From NCBI GenBank assembly GCA_023653095.1, contig JAMNXP010000003.1, positions 1-39,502 on the forward strand: DNA of 39,502 nucleotides, given 5' to 3'. The DNA is from Bacteroidia bacterium. GTDB taxonomy: Bacteria; Bacteroidota; Bacteroidia; NS11-12g; UBA955. This document shows positions 28,932 through 37,202 of this stretch, in pieces. Positions within the stretch are counted from its first letter, which is position 1, and the number at the start of each line of letters is the position of its first letter. The translations under genes were made by a program, and so were the position numbers. The notes below the pieces were generated by a model. The model was given only the letters and a program-made list of their open reading frames with translations, was not told where the DNA came from and did no database searches.

Positions 28932-29078
28932 TTTTCGGTGATCGGTGATCGGTGATCGGTGATCAGTTATCAGCAGTCAGCAGTCAGCGGTCTGCGGTCT
29001 GTGGTCAGCCGTCAGCTGATAGCTGATTGCTGATAGCTGATATCTGACATCTGAAAACCGATCACTGATCACCGTTAT
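28932..29078. repeat. Long 7-bp array that drifts into its own reverse complement
   Basis: Twenty-one consecutive heptads stay in one phase over 147 bp. The units start as TGATCGG (three identical), then change step by step through TGATCAG, CAGTCAG, CGGTCTG and CTGATAG. They end as CTGATCA and CCGATCA-type units, which are the reverse complement of the first ones. The whole can fold into a long imperfect hairpin. The array begins 4 nt after the katG stop and ends 56 nt before the HMG-CoA synthase start. Confidence 0.95.
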
Positions 29079-29134
29079 AATTCGTGTCAATAAGACACTT
29101 ATGAACCTTATAATCTTTTATTTGTTCTAAAGGA

Positions 29135-30520
29135 ATGAATTCATCTACCTCCGTCGGTATTGATGCCTTCGGATTTTACATCCCAAAGCACTTTCTTCCT
29201 ATAGAAAAACTAGCACTAAAAAGAAATATTCCATCCGAAAAGTTGACCCTTGGATTGGGATTAAAAAGCATGGCCGTTTGTGAAAAGCATGAAACGACTG
29301 ATTTCATGGCAGCACAATCAATTTTAGATCTTTGCAATGAATGGGAACAAAAAACAGGTCAAAAATTTGACTTCAACGACGTAGATAAGATCTATCTAGG
29401 TACAGAAAGTAGCATTGATAGTGCAAAACCCAGTATTACCTACGCAATTGAGCATTTAAAGGCCAATTTGCATTGTGATTTGACGCACATCGACTTTCTA
29501 GATATGACCTTTGCCTGTATTGGTGGAATTGATGCCATGTTGATTTGTGTAGATTATGTAAGACTTAATCCGTCTAAAAAATGCATCGTCGTTGTTTCAG
29601 ATAACGCCATTTATGACTTGGAAACCGGAGGCGAATACACTCAAGGTGCAGGAGCCATAGCCGTTCTCATTACTCATAAACCTTCCATTTTAGAAATTGA
29701 TTCATCTACAGTTGGAGTAAGTACCGCCAACGACTTTGACTTTTATAAACCGTTAAGATCCTTTTCTAAGGAACAACTTCTGCGCGAAGCTGCCCACAGG
29801 TTGGGTTGTTCGGATGACAAAATCTCACAAGCAATATTTGATTTAAACCATGAAAAAGTCCCCTTCAAAGAGGGCTCTCTAGAAGGAGTAATATCCTCTT
29901 TTTGGAATCTTCCGGAGGACACTATTCACGTCCATCGAAAACAACCCGTATACGATGGTAAACATTCAAACGATTGTTATGAAGATCGCATAGCTCAAGC
30001 ATTGAATAGATTTTCAAAGAAACACTCAACACCCATATCTCAATTTTCCACTTGGATTTTCCATCTTCCATATGCTTTTCAAGGGCGCAGAACTGCATCA
30101 AAAAATTGGTGGGAACACATTGCAAAGCACCAACCTGAACTCGTTCAAAAAATCAATCAAGAGATAAATTCATTGCCAGAAAGCGCGGAATGGTGGAAAT
30201 CTCTTGCGAAGTGTACTGAATATAAAAAATTCGTACAATCAACAATTGCCCGCACTGAGACCCTTTCATCTCAATTAGGAAATCTGTACACTGGATCTAT
30301 TTTTATGGCTGCTGTAAGTGCACTTATTTCCGATGATTTCACCTCTGAAAATCCCATTTTATTCCTCAGCTACGGATCAGGCTCAAAATCCAAAGTTTTT
30401 GCAGCTCAACCCCTGAAATCCATTATTCCTGAAACACTCAAAAAACAAATCCTCTCCAAGCTTGAAGCAAGGTCTGAAATTAACTTTGAAACCTACGAGC
30501 AATGGCATAGAATGCAATAA
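29135..30520 (+). CDS. Hydroxymethylglutaryl-CoA synthase
   Basis: It condenses acetyl-CoA with acetoacetyl-CoA to HMG-CoA, the entry to the mevalonate route of isoprenoid synthesis used by many Flavobacteriia. The 461-residue thiolase-fold protein starts with [13 protein letters not shown]. The catalytic residues fit Glu91 (LGTESS), Cys128 ([10 protein letters not shown]) and His310 ([13 protein letters not shown]). [19 protein letters not shown] and [16 protein letters not shown] are family signatures. The flanking sequence at Cys128 differs slightly from the common HACYG form, but the triad is intact. It stands alone between two heptad arrays. The array at 30521 starts directly at its stop codon. 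Confidence 0.92.
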   Translation: MNSSTSVGIDAFGFYIPKHFLPIEKLALKRNIPSEKLTLGLGLKSMAVCEKHETTDFMAAQSILDLCNEWEQKTGQKFDFNDVDKIYLGTESSIDSAKPSITYAIEHLKANLHCDLTHIDFLDMTFACIGGIDAMLICVDYVRLNPSKKCIVVVSDNAIYDLETGGEYTQGAGAIAVLITHKPSILEIDSSTVGVSTANDFDFYKPLRSFSKEQLLREAAHRLGCSDDKISQAIFDLNHEKVPFKEGSLEGVISSFWNLPEDTIHVHRKQPVYDGKHSNDCYEDRIAQALNRFSKKHSTPISQFSTWIFHLPYAFQGRRTASKNWWEHIAKHQPELVQKINQEINSLPESAEWWKSLAKCTEYKKFVQSTIARTETLSSQLGNLYTGSIFMAAVSALISDDFTSENPILFLSYGSGSKSKVFAAQPLKSIIPETLKKQILSKLEARSEINFETYEQWHRMQ

Positions 30521-30597
30521 ACAGCGGTCAGCTATCAGCGGTCAGCTATCAGCGGTCAGCGATAAGCTGAAAGCCGAAAACCGAAAGCCGATTACTA
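30521..30597. repeat. 7-bp array starting at the HMG-CoA synthase stop codon
   Basis: Eleven heptads in one phase follow the TAA directly. TCAGCGG and TCAGCTA alternate, then drift to TAAGCTG, AAAGCCG and AAAACCG. The GGTCAGC-type and GCTGA/GCCGA-type halves are partly complementary. The array runs into the -7 element of the next gene (30596-30603). Confidence 0.9.
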
Positions 30598-30603
30598 TCT
30601 TTG
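30596..30603 (+). promoter_or_regulatory. -7 promoter element for the PhnA-like gene
   Basis: TATCTTTG matches TAnnTTTG exactly. The predicted start site falls at or within a few bases of the ATG at 30609, so the mRNA may be leaderless. No -33 box can be seen because the preceding bases are heptad repeat. Confidence 0.55.
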
Positions 30604-30608
30604 CCCCC

Positions 30609-30956
30609 ATGAGCGACATCATTTACCCCTGTCCAACGTGCAAGTGTGATTACACCTACCCTCTCGATGAAAATTTATTTGTATGCCCTGAGTGTGCACA
30701 CGAATGGAATCCAGAAGATGAAAAATCTAGCGTAGACGAAGGAATTATTGTGAAAGATTCTAATGGAAATATACTTCAAAACGGAGATAGTGTTCTGATT
30801 ATAAAAGACTTACCCGTAAAGGGTGCATCCAAAAGCATCAAAGTAGGGACAAAAGTTACAAACATCAGGTTAGTAGAAGGCGATCACAATATTGACTGTA
30901 AAGTTCCCGGTTTTGGAGCTATGGGATTAAAAAGTGATTTCGTTAAAAAGATTTAA
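30609..30956 (+). CDS. PhnA/YjdM-type zinc-ribbon protein
   Basis: The 115-residue protein has an N-terminal zinc ribbon with two CxxC pairs ([12 protein letters not shown] and VCPECAHEW). A small SH3-like C-terminal domain follows ([20 protein letters not shown], then [20 protein letters not shown]). This is the PhnA (YjdM) family. Despite the name, it is not part of phosphonate breakdown in most genomes, and its role is unknown. The ATG at 30609 is supported by the -7 element directly upstream. The longer frame to the left runs through heptad repeat and is not coding. Confidence 0.9.
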   Translation: MSDIIYPCPTCKCDYTYPLDENLFVCPECAHEWNPEDEKSSVDEGIIVKDSNGNILQNGDSVLIIKDLPVKGASKSIKVGTKVTNIRLVEGDHNIDCKVPGFGAMGLKSDFVKKI

Positions 30957-31027
30957 TTATTTTTTACCAAATATTCGTCCTACCTTGCGAGAGTGGAAAG
31001 AGCCACAAATTTTAACTAGTATTTTAA

Positions 31028-31321
31028 ATGAACTTGTACGTTTCAAACCTGAATTTTAGAACAGGTGACGATGAATTGATGCAGGCGTTCTCCGCGTATG
31101 GGAACGTAGCATCTGCCCGAATTATCAAAGACCGCGAAACCGGAAGATCTCGTGGATTTGGCTTTGTAGAAATGGACTCAGACGAGGAAGCGCAAGCTGC
31201 CATGACTGCGTTAAATGGATCTGAGCTGAACGAAAGAACAATCTCAGTTTCTGAAGCTAAAGAACGAACTGAAAGACCCGCTCGTGGCGGATTCAATCAG
31301 AATCGTAATTCACGCTGGTAA
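31028..31321 (+). CDS. RRM-type RNA-binding protein
   Basis: The 97-residue protein is a single RNA recognition motif with RNP2 (LYVSNL, residues 3-8) and RNP1 (RSRGFGFVEM, about 40-49), plus a basic Arg/Gly/Asn tail ending NRNSRW. Such small glycine-tailed RRM proteins act as RNA chaperones and are often cold-induced in bacteria. It is followed by a strong terminator and then by a cold-shock-domain gene, which suggests a shared post-transcriptional theme. The 71-nt region upstream shows no clear promoter consensus. Confidence 0.95.
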   Translation: MNLYVSNLNFRTGDDELMQAFSAYGNVASARIIKDRETGRSRGFGFVEMDSDEEAQAAMTALNGSELNERTISVSEAKERTERPARGGFNQNRNSRW

Positions 31322-31333
31322 TTTTGACCCTCC

Positions 31334-31362
31334 AAGCCGCCCCTCAAAAGGCGGCTTTTTTT
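31334..31362 (+). terminator. Rho-independent terminator after the RRM gene
   Basis: The stem AAGCCGCC/GGCGGCTT encloses an 8-nt loop (CCTCAAAA) and is followed by seven T. Its stem and loop resemble the terminator at 3412-3443. The open frame of the next gene runs back through it, so that gene's start must be downstream. Confidence 0.92.
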
Positions 31363-31380
31363 CCCTCCCTAATCAATCCA

Positions 31381-31833
31381 ATGGCTAAATCCCAAACCAC
31401 ATTCTCCAAAAAAGAAAAAGAAAAAAAGAAAATTCAAAAGCGCCAAGAGAAACAAGAAAAAATGGCTCAGCGCAAATTTGAGAACAATAAAGGTAAATCA
31501 TTCGAAGACATGCTCGCTTATGTTGATGAGAATGGTAACATTTCAGATCGACCTGCAGATCCTACCAAATTGGTAGAAATAACAGCCGAAGAAATTTCGG
31601 TTAGCGGTTATCAAGTGGTGCACAATGTGGTTACCAATACCCGCAAAGGAAAAATCACCTATTTCAACGAACAAAAAGGTTATGGATTTATTCAAGACTA
31701 TAAATCACAAGACCGTGTTTTTGTTCATATGAGCAACCTGCCTCCAGATCTAAGAATGGATGCTGAAGTTGAATATGAAATAGAAAGAAGTCCCAAAGGC
31801 GAAGCCGCCATCAATGTGCGTAAAAAACAGTAA
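31381..31833 (+). CDS. Cold-shock-domain protein with lysine-rich N-terminus
   Basis: The 150-residue protein starts at the ATG at 31381 (MAKSQTTFSKKEKEKK). An earlier in-frame start would lie upstream of the terminator. Residues 10-45 are rich in Lys and Gln, basic and helical. Residues about 95-150 form the cold-shock OB fold with GKITYFNEQKGYGFIQDY and DRVFVHMSN, the two RNA-binding motifs. It probably binds single-stranded RNA or DNA. This long form with a charged tail is common in Bacteroidota. No promoter element is clear between the terminator and its start, so expression may depend on read-through. Confidence 0.93.
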   Translation: MAKSQTTFSKKEKEKKKIQKRQEKQEKMAQRKFENNKGKSFEDMLAYVDENGNISDRPADPTKLVEITAEEISVSGYQVVHNVVTNTRKGKITYFNEQKGYGFIQDYKSQDRVFVHMSNLPPDLRMDAEVEYEIERSPKGEAAINVRKKQ

Positions 31834-31875
31834 CCCTCACTGAACAATTTCAGGGGTTCCGCCGTTCTATCTTGA

Positions 31876-32997
31876 ATGATATCATCTTCAGGGAACAAAG
31901 GTTTTTACTTCAAAGAATTTGAACCAAAGAGCTTAGACCCTTTCGATGCTCTTTTTGACATTTTTAAAGAACTCATAACCCACACAGCAGGTGATTTTGA
32001 TGAAGCCATCTCCTGGCTTCGTGAGTTGGATAAAGAATACCAACTCACCGACGAAAACTATTCGGTAGACCAATTCATTGAAGACCTCAAAGAACGTGGG
32101 TATATAAAAGAAGAGCTCGACAACCCCTCGGGCTCAGGATTGGGAATCACCCCGAAAACCGAGCGCGCCATTAGACAAACTGCCCTAGACCAGATTTTTG
32201 GTAACCTCCACAAAAGTGGCGCCGGAAATCACAAAAGCAAGGCCGCCGGGCAAGGTGAAGAACTCACCGGTGAATTTAGAAGCTATCGCTTTGGTGACGG
32301 ACTTGAACGCATATCAATGACCGAAAGTCTCAGAAATGCGCAAATTAGTAAAGGACTAGGTGATATCATACTCTCTGAAGACGATCTGGTTGTTGAAGAC
32401 ACCAAGTTCCAAACTCAAATGAGCACCGTTCTCATGATTGACATCAGTCATTCCATGATTCTCTATGGCGAAGACCGAATTACTCCCGCCAAAAAGGTGG
32501 CCATGGCCCTTGCCGAACTCATCACTACCCGCTATCCCAAAGACTCCATCGATATTTTGGTTTTTGGAAACGACGCTTGGCGAATATCCATCAAAGACAT
32601 CCCCTATCTAAAAGTAGGCCCTTACCATACCAATACCGTGGCAGGTTTGCAACTCGCTATGGACATCCTCCGAAGGAAGAAAAACACCCACAAACAGATT
32701 TTCATGATCACCGATGGTAAGCCCAGCTGCATCAGAGAGCGTGACGGACGCTACTACATGAACAGCAACGGACTTGACCCTTACATCACTGAGCAGTGTT
32801 ACACCCAAGCCGCACAAGCCCGAAAATTGCACATTCCCATCACTACGTTTATGATTGCTCGAGACCCTTATTTGCAACAATTTGTAGATAAATTCACCGA
32901 AGCCAACCAAGGAAAAGCATTCTACACCGGCCTAAAAGGTCTAGGCGAAATGATTTTCCAAGACTATGAAACAAACAGAAAAAAACGACTCAAATAA
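31876..32997 (+). CDS. VWA-domain protein partnered with a MoxR-type ATPase
   Basis: The 373-residue protein has a helical N-terminal region and a C-terminal von Willebrand A domain. The MIDAS metal site is DISHSM (Asp189), with a further acidic motif MITDGKPS near residue 280. VWA proteins next to MoxR-like ATPases act together in metal insertion, complex assembly or protein remodelling. The precise target here is unknown. There is no signal peptide, so it acts in the cytoplasm. It ends 1 nt before the AAA gene start, and the two are clearly an operon. A stretch of Gly-rich basic residues near 110-130 may be flexible. Confidence 0.9.
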   Translation: MISSSGNKGFYFKEFEPKSLDPFDALFDIFKELITHTAGDFDEAISWLRELDKEYQLTDENYSVDQFIEDLKERGYIKEELDNPSGSGLGITPKTERAIRQTALDQIFGNLHKSGAGNHKSKAAGQGEELTGEFRSYRFGDGLERISMTESLRNAQISKGLGDIILSEDDLVVEDTKFQTQMSTVLMIDISHSMILYGEDRITPAKKVAMALAELITTRYPKDSIDILVFGNDAWRISIKDIPYLKVGPYHTNTVAGLQLAMDILRRKKNTHKQIFMITDGKPSCIRERDGRYYMNSNGLDPYITEQCYTQAAQARKLHIPITTFMIARDPYLQQFVDKFTEANQGKAFYTGLKGLGEMIFQDYETNRKKRLK

Positions 32998-32998
32998 T

Positions 32999-34429
32999 AT
33001 GATTTCTACATTCGGCGAACTCAAAAAATCAGGTTACACCCCAAAATCCATCAAAGATGAATTGCGCGAAAACCTCATTCGCAACATTCAATCTGGCATC
33101 AACTCTTTTGAAGGGGTTCACGGCTTTGAGAAAACCGTCATTCCCGAACTAGAAAGAGCCATCCTTTCCAGGCACAACATCAATTTCTTGGGACTTAGAG
33201 GCCAGGCAAAAACACGTTTGGCCAGACTTATGGTGCATCTGCTCGATGAATACATTCCATACGTTCAAGGCTCTGAAATCAACGACGATCCGTTCAATCC
33301 CATTTCCCGTTATGCCTGTGAACTCATTGCTGAAAAAGGCGATAACACCCCCATTGCATGGTTGCACCGCAACGACCGTTTTACCGAAAAATTGGCTACG
33401 CCAGACGTGACCGTAGCTGACCTAATAGGCGATGTAGATCCCATCAAAGCCGCAAATTTGAAATTATCTTACGCCGATGACCGTGTGATTCACTACGGCA
33501 TGATACCCCGTTCAAACCGGTGCATCTTTGTCATCAACGAAATTCCCGATCTGCAAGCGCGCATTCAAGTTGCCCTGTTCAACATCCTCCAAGAAGGCGA
33601 TATTCAAATCAGGGGATTTAAGTTGAGACTTCCGTTGGACATTCAATTCATTTTCACGACCAATCCAGAAGATTATACCAATCGCGGAAGCATCGTAACT
33701 CCGCTGAAAGACCGAATCGGATCTCAAATCTTGACCCACTACCCAGAAAGCGTGGAAGTGGCCCGCAAAATATCCGCTCAAGAAGCAAAAATTCATCCGT
33801 CTCAATCAGAAAAAATTCACGTTCCCGAGCTAGCCCTTGACCTGTTAGAACAAATCATTTTTGAGGCCCGCAGCAACGAATACATCGATAACAAAAGCGG
33901 CGTCAGCGCTCGTATGAGTATATCCATGCTCGAAAACTTGGTCAGCACCGCCGAACGCCGTTCCCTAATCAATAAAGAGTCGAATACTTCCGTTCGTTTG
34001 TCGGATTTCATGGGAATCATCCCCGCCATTACAGGTAAAGTTGAATTGGTTTATGAAGGCGAGCAAGAAGGAGCCACTTTTGTGGCAGAACAATTATTGG
34101 GATCTGCCGTGAAATCGTTGTTTCCTTCGCTATTTCCGCGCATCGAAAAACTTTCCAAAAAGACCGATTCCACCCCGTACGATGAACTACTCGCTGAATT
34201 AATCGCCGAAGGCGGATTGTTCCTCTACGACGATTGTGAAGACGCTGAATACATAGAATCACTCAATAAAATTGCCGCTTTAAACGATTTGGTGCAGCAG
34301 TACCAACCCGATTTTCCTGTTCAAGATCAACTGTTTTTGAAAGAGTTCGTATTGTGGGCCCTTGCCGAACATCAAAAATTGGGCAAAGAGCGTATGAACA
34401 ATGGTTTCGACTTTGGTGATTTGTTCTAG
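32999..34429 (+). CDS. MoxR/magnesium-chelatase-like AAA+ ATPase
   Basis: The 476-residue AAA+ ATPase has a variant Walker A, GLRGQAKT (residues 65-72), and a Walker B of the form IFVINEIPDL. It also has TNPEDYTNRG (sensor 1) and TPLKDRIGSQI (arginine-finger region). The GQAKT and NE forms look typical of this subfamily rather than damage. The ATG at 32999 follows the VWA stop after one base; an ATG at 32966 inside the VWA gene is less likely. The C-terminus is helical. It probably remodels a client recruited by the VWA partner. Confidence 0.9.
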   Translation: MISTFGELKKSGYTPKSIKDELRENLIRNIQSGINSFEGVHGFEKTVIPELERAILSRHNINFLGLRGQAKTRLARLMVHLLDEYIPYVQGSEINDDPFNPISRYACELIAEKGDNTPIAWLHRNDRFTEKLATPDVTVADLIGDVDPIKAANLKLSYADDRVIHYGMIPRSNRCIFVINEIPDLQARIQVALFNILQEGDIQIRGFKLRLPLDIQFIFTTNPEDYTNRGSIVTPLKDRIGSQILTHYPESVEVARKISAQEAKIHPSQSEKIHVPELALDLLEQIIFEARSNEYIDNKSGVSARMSISMLENLVSTAERRSLINKESNTSVRLSDFMGIIPAITGKVELVYEGEQEGATFVAEQLLGSAVKSLFPSLFPRIEKLSKKTDSTPYDELLAELIAEGGLFLYDDCEDAEYIESLNKIAALNDLVQQYQPDFPVQDQLFLKEFVLWALAEHQKLGKERMNNGFDFGDLF

Positions 34430-34444
34430 AAAATCGTAATTTTG
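34412..34444 (+). promoter_or_regulatory. Full -33/-7 promoter for the tail-collar gene
   Basis: TTTG (34412-34415), a 21-nt spacer and TAATTTTG (34437-34444) match the Bacteroidota consensus. The -33 box lies inside the end of the AAA gene. It gives a leader of about 20 nt before the ATG at 34472. Confidence 0.75.
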
Positions 34445-34471
34445 TATTTACTTCATTGTAAATCACTTGAT

Positions 34472-35389
34472 ATGAGAACTCTTGCTGCCGTCTTTTTATT
34501 ATTCACTGCCCCTCTTTTTTCTCAAGTAGGAATTGGAACCACTTCTCCAGACGCTAGTGCACAATTGGATGTCAGCAGCAGTTCTAAGGGACTTTTAACG
34601 CCACGAATGACATCGGCGCAAAGAACCAGCATTACCAATCCTGCGACAGGACTTTTGGTTTTTCAAACCGATGCTACCCAGGGTTTCTATTATTACAATG
34701 GAAGCTCATGGACCAACCTATCCAATACCTCTGCCTCTAGCTCAGTACCCAGCGGCACTGTAGTTTCATTTGCTGGAAGCACTGCTCCTTCAGGGTGGTT
34801 GCTTTGCGATGGCTCCGCTGTGAGCAGAACCACCTATTCAGACCTATTTTCAAACATTGGTACTTTATATGGCGCCGGTAATGGTTCCACCACTTTCAAC
34901 CTCCCTGATTTAAGGGGACGCACTGTTTTTGGACTAGACAACATGGGCGGTACAGCTGCAAATCGTTTAACTACCACAGGTGGAATCAGTGCCAACAATA
35001 CATTGGGCGCCACCGGCGGATCACAGAGTATTACTTTGGCTACCACCAACCTTCCATCACACAATCATACGTTTACAGGTAGTCAGGTGACTACATCATC
35101 TGATGCTCATACTCACACATATCAGGATGCTTATTTTGCCGAAAATTTCAGCGGAGGTACTGGCGGTAATGCTCGCTACGGCACCAGCGCCAACACCGAC
35201 ACAGACAACAACTTTTATTGGAGAACTTCCAGCAATACCCACAGCACCAGTCCCAGTAACATCAATACTGGCTCAGACAGCCACAGTCACACGGTCACTG
35301 CCTCAGGCACCATCGGAAATACCGGTAGCGGCACCGCCTTCTCACCTTTGAATCCAGCGGTGGTTTTGAATTATATCATTAAGATTTAA
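34472..35389 (+). CDS. Secreted phage-tail-collar domain protein
   Basis: The 305-residue protein starts at the ATG at 34472 with a signal peptide ending LFSQ. It has the Bacteroidota N-terminal module VGIGTTSPDASAQLDV and GLLTPRMTSAQR. A phage tail-collar (microcystin-dependent protein) domain follows (APSGWLLCDGSAVSRTTY and TFNLPDLRGRTVFGLD). The C-terminal half is rich in Ser, Thr, Gly and His (SHNHTF, DAHTHTY, DSHSHTV), as in receptor-binding fibres. It ends LNPAVVLNYIIKI. No other phage gene is near, so it is probably a domesticated surface adhesin or fibre. The exact role is unknown. Confidence 0.85.
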   Translation: MRTLAAVFLLFTAPLFSQVGIGTTSPDASAQLDVSSSSKGLLTPRMTSAQRTSITNPATGLLVFQTDATQGFYYYNGSSWTNLSNTSASSSVPSGTVVSFAGSTAPSGWLLCDGSAVSRTTYSDLFSNIGTLYGAGNGSTTFNLPDLRGRTVFGLDNMGGTAANRLTTTGGISANNTLGATGGSQSITLATTNLPSHNHTFTGSQVTTSSDAHTHTYQDAYFAENFSGGTGGNARYGTSANTDTDNNFYWRTSSNTHSTSPSNINTGSDSHSHTVTASGTIGNTGSGTAFSPLNPAVVLNYIIKI

Positions 35390-35410
35390 ATTCTCAATAA
35401 TATTTAGAAA

Positions 35411-36547
35411 TTGAGAATCTTAATCTACAATTTGTTTCTAATTACAAGTCTATTTTTTGCTTGCGGCAAAGAAATTCCACCGCCAACAAAATTACCATTC
35501 CAACCCATTGAAAAAAAGGTTTATCAGTGGTTCCAAAACCAAGCATTACCTAACGGCTTATTGGAAAGCATCGAAGATGGGAATGTAGTTTCACTCTACG
35601 ATAATGCCTTAGCCTCGCTGGTATTTATGGAATATGGCGACTATGAAAAAGCCGAAAAGATTTTTGATTTTTTCAATCAACGAATTCATTCCGAATTAAA
35701 GGCTGGCGTCGGGGGATTTTCCCAACTGAGAGACCGTTCGGGTGCACCCAATAACCACCGCTGGATAGGTGATAACGCTTGGCTATTGATTGCTTTGAAC
35801 AATTACAAAAAACGCACCAGTAACATCCGTTTCGACACATTATCCTATCACATCAGCCAGTGGTTGATCAAACTCCAAGACGCTGATGGCGGACTTTTCG
35901 CGGGATATGATGCCAGTGGAAAGCTCCTGAACTACAAAGTCACCGAAGGCATGATTGATGCCTTCAATGCGGTGGAGGGTTACACCGATTTCCACAGAAA
36001 CCTGCTCAATTTTTTACAGAAACTGAGATGGATGGGTTCTGATAAATCTTTGGTTGCTTGGCCCGAAAATCCGCCATACCTATACGCCTTGGATTTACAC
36101 CCCTGGAGTTTCTTGATTTTTGAAAACTTCCCTGACTACACGTTAACTTCGGCAAATCGACACTTGACCATCCGAAAGTCCACCGCAACAAACAAAGAAA
36201 TAACAGGATATTGTTTCGATGAAGACCGAGATGCGGTGTGGTTTGAGGGCACCGGGCAGATGACTCTTGCCTTTCATTTTGCCAACAGAACCATGGATAG
36301 AGACAAATATCTTCTGGAAATGGAAAATTGCTTGATGATATCGGCATCTGACAGCAGTGCAGCTGGTTTCCCCTATTCCAGCAACCCTGGAACGCATTAC
36401 GGCGACGGTCAACTTTGGCCAACTGCCCATACGAAAATCGCCATTTCCGGTGGTGCTTGGTACCTATTCACGAAGCGAAAATTCAATCCGTTTGCGGTGG
36501 GACGGAGTAAGGATATCCCAAAAGAAGATCAGTTTTGGGTTGATTGA
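35411..36547 (+). CDS. Lipoprotein with predicted (alpha/alpha)-barrel, function unknown
   Basis: The 378-residue protein begins with a TTG start. An in-frame TAG is at 35405-35407, and only this start yields the lipoprotein signal with lipobox LFFAC. The mature part has repeated helical segments: NALASLVFMEYGDYEKAEKI, RWIGDNAWLLIALNNY, DADGGLFAGYD, and VTEGMIDAFNAVEGY. GTGQMTLAFHFANR and a Trp-rich end follow. This is the pattern of a six-hairpin glycosidase-like toroid. Conserved acidic residues in GDNAW and the FEGTGQM motif may be catalytic, but I cannot name a family. A glycan-active periplasmic lipoprotein is inference. The end is close to the hip operon. Confidence 0.75.
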   Translation: MRILIYNLFLITSLFFACGKEIPPPTKLPFQPIEKKVYQWFQNQALPNGLLESIEDGNVVSLYDNALASLVFMEYGDYEKAEKIFDFFNQRIHSELKAGVGGFSQLRDRSGAPNNHRWIGDNAWLLIALNNYKKRTSNIRFDTLSYHISQWLIKLQDADGGLFAGYDASGKLLNYKVTEGMIDAFNAVEGYTDFHRNLLNFLQKLRWMGSDKSLVAWPENPPYLYALDLHPWSFLIFENFPDYTLTSANRHLTIRKSTATNKEITGYCFDEDRDAVWFEGTGQMTLAFHFANRTMDRDKYLLEMENCLMISASDSSAAGFPYSSNPGTHYGDGQLWPTAHTKIAISGGAWYLFTKRKFNPFAVGRSKDIPKEDQFWVD

Positions 36548-36572
36548 TCTTTAAAGTTTAACTTTAATTTAG

Positions 36573-36667
36573 TACCCTTTAGGGTATATTTTTATCAATT
36601 TCCGAAATTTTATACCCTAAAAGGTACATATTTGATATTTTTAATTAAATTTGCACCCAATAGGGTA
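36573..36667. promoter_or_regulatory. Palindromic operators upstream of hipB
   Basis: Operator 1 is TACCCT-TT-AGGGTA (36573-36586), a perfect inverted repeat. Operator 2 is TACCCTAAAAGGTA (36613-36626), almost the same. A third half-site AGGGTA lies at 36662-36667, just before the ATG. Operators 1 and 2 are centred 40 bp apart. E. coli HipB binds TATCC-N8-GGATA sites, so autorepression by HipB through these repeats is a reasonable inference. Confidence 0.75.
36646..36653 (+). promoter_or_regulatory. -7 promoter element for the hip operon
   Basis: TAAATTTG matches TAnnTTTG exactly and lies between operator 2 and the third half-site, so a bound HipB would cover it. The predicted leader is about 14 nt. 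Confidence 0.65.
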
Positions 36668-36672
36668 TAAAA

Positions 36673-36879
36673 ATGAGTTCCAATATAGCTATGTTTATCA
36701 AAGAGAGAAGAAAGCAACTGAAGCTCACGCAGCCTGAATTGGCTGAAAGAGCGGGTGTGGGACTTCGATTTGTGCGTGAATTAGAGCAGGGGAAACAAAC
36801 GGTTCAAATCAATAAAGTGAACCAAGTATTGGCCTTATTTGGCAGTGAATTAGGTGTAATTCAAAAAACTGAATCATGA
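36673..36879 (+). CDS. hipB: HipB-like XRE-family antitoxin/repressor
   Basis: The 68-residue protein is almost entirely a Cro/C1-type helix-turn-helix (KERRKQLKLTQPELAERAGV, then GLRFVRELEQGKQTV), with the recognition helix near residues 28-40. It should dimerise and bind the palindromes in its own promoter. Its stop overlaps the next gene as ATGA. HipB neutralises or sequesters the HipA-type kinase and represses the operon. The short C-terminus is typical of HipBST-type partners. Confidence 0.92.
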   Translation: MSSNIAMFIKERRKQLKLTQPELAERAGVGLRFVRELEQGKQTVQINKVNQVLALFGSELGVIQKTES

Positions 36880-37202
36880 GACAAGCGCACGTATTCTACA
36901 AAGATGAATTTGCAGGCATCATTCAGGAAACGGATGAAGGCTATATCTTTCAGTATGACGGTGAATATTTAGAAAATCCTAAATCGAAACCCGTGAGCCT
37001 TACGTTGCCATTGCAACAAAAACCATTTACAAGCAAGGTGTTATTCCCATTTTTTGATGGTTTAATTCCAGAAGGTTGGCTATTGAATATTGCCCTAAAC
37101 AATTGGAAAATCAATCCAAACGATCGATTTAGTTTACTCTTGACCTTGTGCAAGGACTGCATAGGTTGTGTTTCTATCATTTCTAATGAACTGGTATCAT
37201 GA
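36876..37202 (+). CDS. hipS: HipS-like protein (separate HipA N-terminal subdomain)
   Basis: The 108-residue protein matches the N-terminal subdomain that begins longer HipA kinases (VFYKDEFAGIIQE, LTLPLQQKPF, and FFDGLIPEGWLL). In the tripartite HipBST systems this piece is a separate protein that acts as the antitoxin. It overlaps both neighbours as ATGA on each side, so all three are coupled in translation. The last 10-15 residues are cysteine-containing (TLCKDCIGCVS). No frameshift is needed to explain the split, since both ends use proper starts and stops. Confidence 0.9.
   Translation: MRQAHVFYKDEFAGIIQETDEGYIFQYDGEYLENPKSKPVSLTLPLQQKPFTSKVLFPFFDGLIPEGWLLNIALNNWKINPNDRFSLLLTLCKDCIGCVSIISNELVS

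Noticed and set aside
28932-29078. Replication origin or GATC methylation cluster.
   Set aside because: GATC occurs only as part of drifting heptads. No DnaA-box-like sites were noticed nearby and no dnaA or dnaN gene is present.
30462-30608. A 49-codon N-terminal extension of the PhnA-like protein.
   Set aside because: The extension overlaps the HMG-CoA synthase gene and the heptad repeat. A promoter element precedes the ATG at 30609.
31324-31380. A longer N-terminus for the cold-shock-domain protein.
   Set aside because: It would start inside the hairpin terminator of the RRM gene. The ATG at 31381 gives the family-like start.
33191-33214. Degenerate Walker A (GLRGQAKT) as a sign of a dead AAA+ ATPase.
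   Set aside because: The GQAKT and NE variants appear to be normal for this MoxR-related subfamily, and the rest of the domain is well kept.
34472-35389. Prophage remnant.
   Set aside because: No capsid, terminase, integrase or attachment repeats are present, and the gene has its own signal peptide and promoter.
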